NCBI GenBank assembly: GCA_003193815.1
Contig: PSPB01000042.1
Coordinates: forward strand, 1 to 5,783
Source: Methanobacteriota archaeon
GTDB lineage: Archaea > Thermoplasmatota > Poseidoniia > MGIII > CG-Epi1
Reading direction: 5' to 3'
DNA: 5,783 nucleotides
The number at the start of each line of letters is the position of its first letter. Positions within the stretch are counted from its first letter, which is position 1. Positions 4,992-5,783 of this stretch are shown here, in pieces. The notes beneath the pieces were generated by a model that saw only the letters and a list, made by a program, of their open reading frames with translations, was not told the origin of the DNA and did no database searches. A program made the translations under genes and the position numbers.

Positions 4992-5783
4992 GCGACGACC
5001 GGGATAACCGCCGGCGCCGCGCCGACCTGTTGCGGCTGCGGATGCAGCCGCGACGCCATACGCTGTCCTACCGGCTCTGGCTCAACCGGACCTTCCGCAA
5101 GCTGCTCGCGGGCGGCGTAATCCTGTTCGTAATCTGGCTGCTGCTGCTCACCACTACGCTGCCGACCGATGGCCGGCACGTCCTGCTCTTCTTCCTGCTC
5201 ATCATCTACCTCTGGGTTTCCGAAGTCTTCCCGCTTCCCGTGACGGCGCTGATGGCTGGCACGGGGCTGGTACTGCTCGGGCTGCGCAGCCGCGACGACG
5301 CCTTCGCGCCGTATGCGTCCGACGCGGTGTTCATGATTCTCGGCTCGCTGATTATCGCGCAGGGGATTTCGGCCTCGGGGGCCGAGTCGCTGATTATCCG
5401 CAAGCTACTGGCGCCTTTCACCGCCTCGACCTACCGGTTGCTCGGGGGGTTAATCATCGTCTCGACGCTGATGGCGGCAGTGATTCCCGACCACTCGGTG
5501 GCGGCCATCATGCTCCCCATTGTGCTGACAGTTATCGACAAGACCACCATCCGTGACCACCCGCGCGAGATGGTCGCGTTCACCCTCGCGGTCGCCTTCG
5601 GCTGCTCCATCGCCGGGCTCGCGACACCCTCCGGCGGGGCGCGGAACGTGATTGCCATCGGCTTCCTGCAGCAGTATGGCCTGCAAATCGACTACCTTGA
5701 CTGGGTCGTGCTGGCAGCGCCGATTACGCTGGTGCTGATGCCGCTGCTATTCGTGACGCTAATCTTTGCTAACCAACTGCACA
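4988..5783 (+). CDS. SLC13/DASS-type anion transporter, N-terminal part (3' end outside window)
   Basis: The first 265 codons of an integral membrane permease of the divalent anion:Na+ symporter family, which imports sulfate or di- and tricarboxylates. An arginine-rich cytoplasmic N-terminus (1-38) precedes hydrophobic segments near 39-57, 64-80, 84-99, 111-128, 150-167, 170-184, 196-212 and 240-261. TTTLPT (55-60), YLWVSEVFPLPVTALM (74-89) and DAVFMILGSLIIAQGIS (112-128) are typical of the family. The first signature usually reads Ser-Asn-Thr before a hydrophobic ..AA.MLPI block. Here it is P167-D168-H169 followed by SVAAIMLPI. The next signature reads ATPSGGARN (212-220), where ATPVGTPPN is common. 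These changes probably alter ion or substrate binding. The start is the ATG in the ATGA overlap with the stress-protein gene; no Shine-Dalgarno site is visible. Substrate cannot be named. Confidence 0.85.
   Translation, partial: MSDDRDNRRRRADLLRLRMQPRRHTLSYRLWLNRTFRKLLAGGVILFVIWLLLLTTTLPTDGRHVLLFFLLIIYLWVSEVFPLPVTALMAGTGLVLLGLRSRDDAFAPYASDAVFMILGSLIIAQGISASGAESLIIRKLLAPFTASTYRLLGGLIIVSTLMAAVIPDHSVAAIMLPIVLTVIDKTTIRDHPREMVAFTLAVAFGCSIAGLATPSGGARNVIAIGFLQQYGLQIDYLDWVVLAAPITLVLMPLLFVTLIFANQLH

Noticed and set aside
5206..5686. Minus-strand frames within the transporter gene
   Set aside because: The plus strand shows continuous SLC13-type membrane segments and motifs. The antisense peptides are low-complexity with no recognisable family.

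Overview
The window looks like GC-rich archaeal DNA. Three genes point that way: an sn-glycerol-1-phosphate dehydrogenase (the enzyme that sets archaeal lipid stereochemistry), the archaeal/eukaryotic-type ribosomal protein S3Ae (eS1), and a long archaeal-type FKBP prolyl isomerase. Several genes also have a TATA-like box about 24-26 bases ahead of the start codon, which fits leaderless archaeal transcripts. A high-GC euryarchaeon, perhaps Thermoplasmata-related, is my best guess. The sequence alone does not fix the lineage.

Layout, left to right. Bases 1-426 (+) are the 3' end of cysteinyl-tRNA synthetase. It converges on an FKBP-type prolyl isomerase (475-1257, -) that ends in a histone-H1-like lysine tail. 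A 107-base divergent promoter region follows, then glycerol-1-phosphate dehydrogenase (1365-2411, +). A 130-base leader region with a TATA-like box, hairpins and a clear Shine-Dalgarno site precedes a CADD-family haem-oxygenase-like diiron protein (2542-3243, +). This converges on ribosomal protein S3Ae (3309-4118, -), which carries an acidic linker and a C-terminal SAP domain. S3Ae diverges, across 66 bases with one shared TATA-like element, from a tandem universal stress protein (4185-4991, +). That gene overlaps by ATGA the start of an SLC13/DASS-type transporter, which runs off the window end (4988-5783, +).

Most of the genes are housekeeping: translation (cysS, S3Ae), protein folding (FKBP) and membrane lipid synthesis (egsA). 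The stress protein and transporter form a translationally coupled pair. The most notable gene is the CADD homologue. As I recall the chlamydial protein, every residue implicated in its self-sacrificing synthesis of para-aminobenzoate is present here at the same residue number. This suggests a chorismate-independent pABA source for a folate- or pterin-type cofactor in an archaeon. Other points of note are the SAP-tailed ribosomal protein, the poly-lysine FKBP tail whose antisense strand supplies T-tracts behind cysS, and a transporter with PDH where the family normally has Ser-Asn-Thr. I saw no tRNA, rRNA, CRISPR array, insertion sequence or gene-free stretch over 300 bases.
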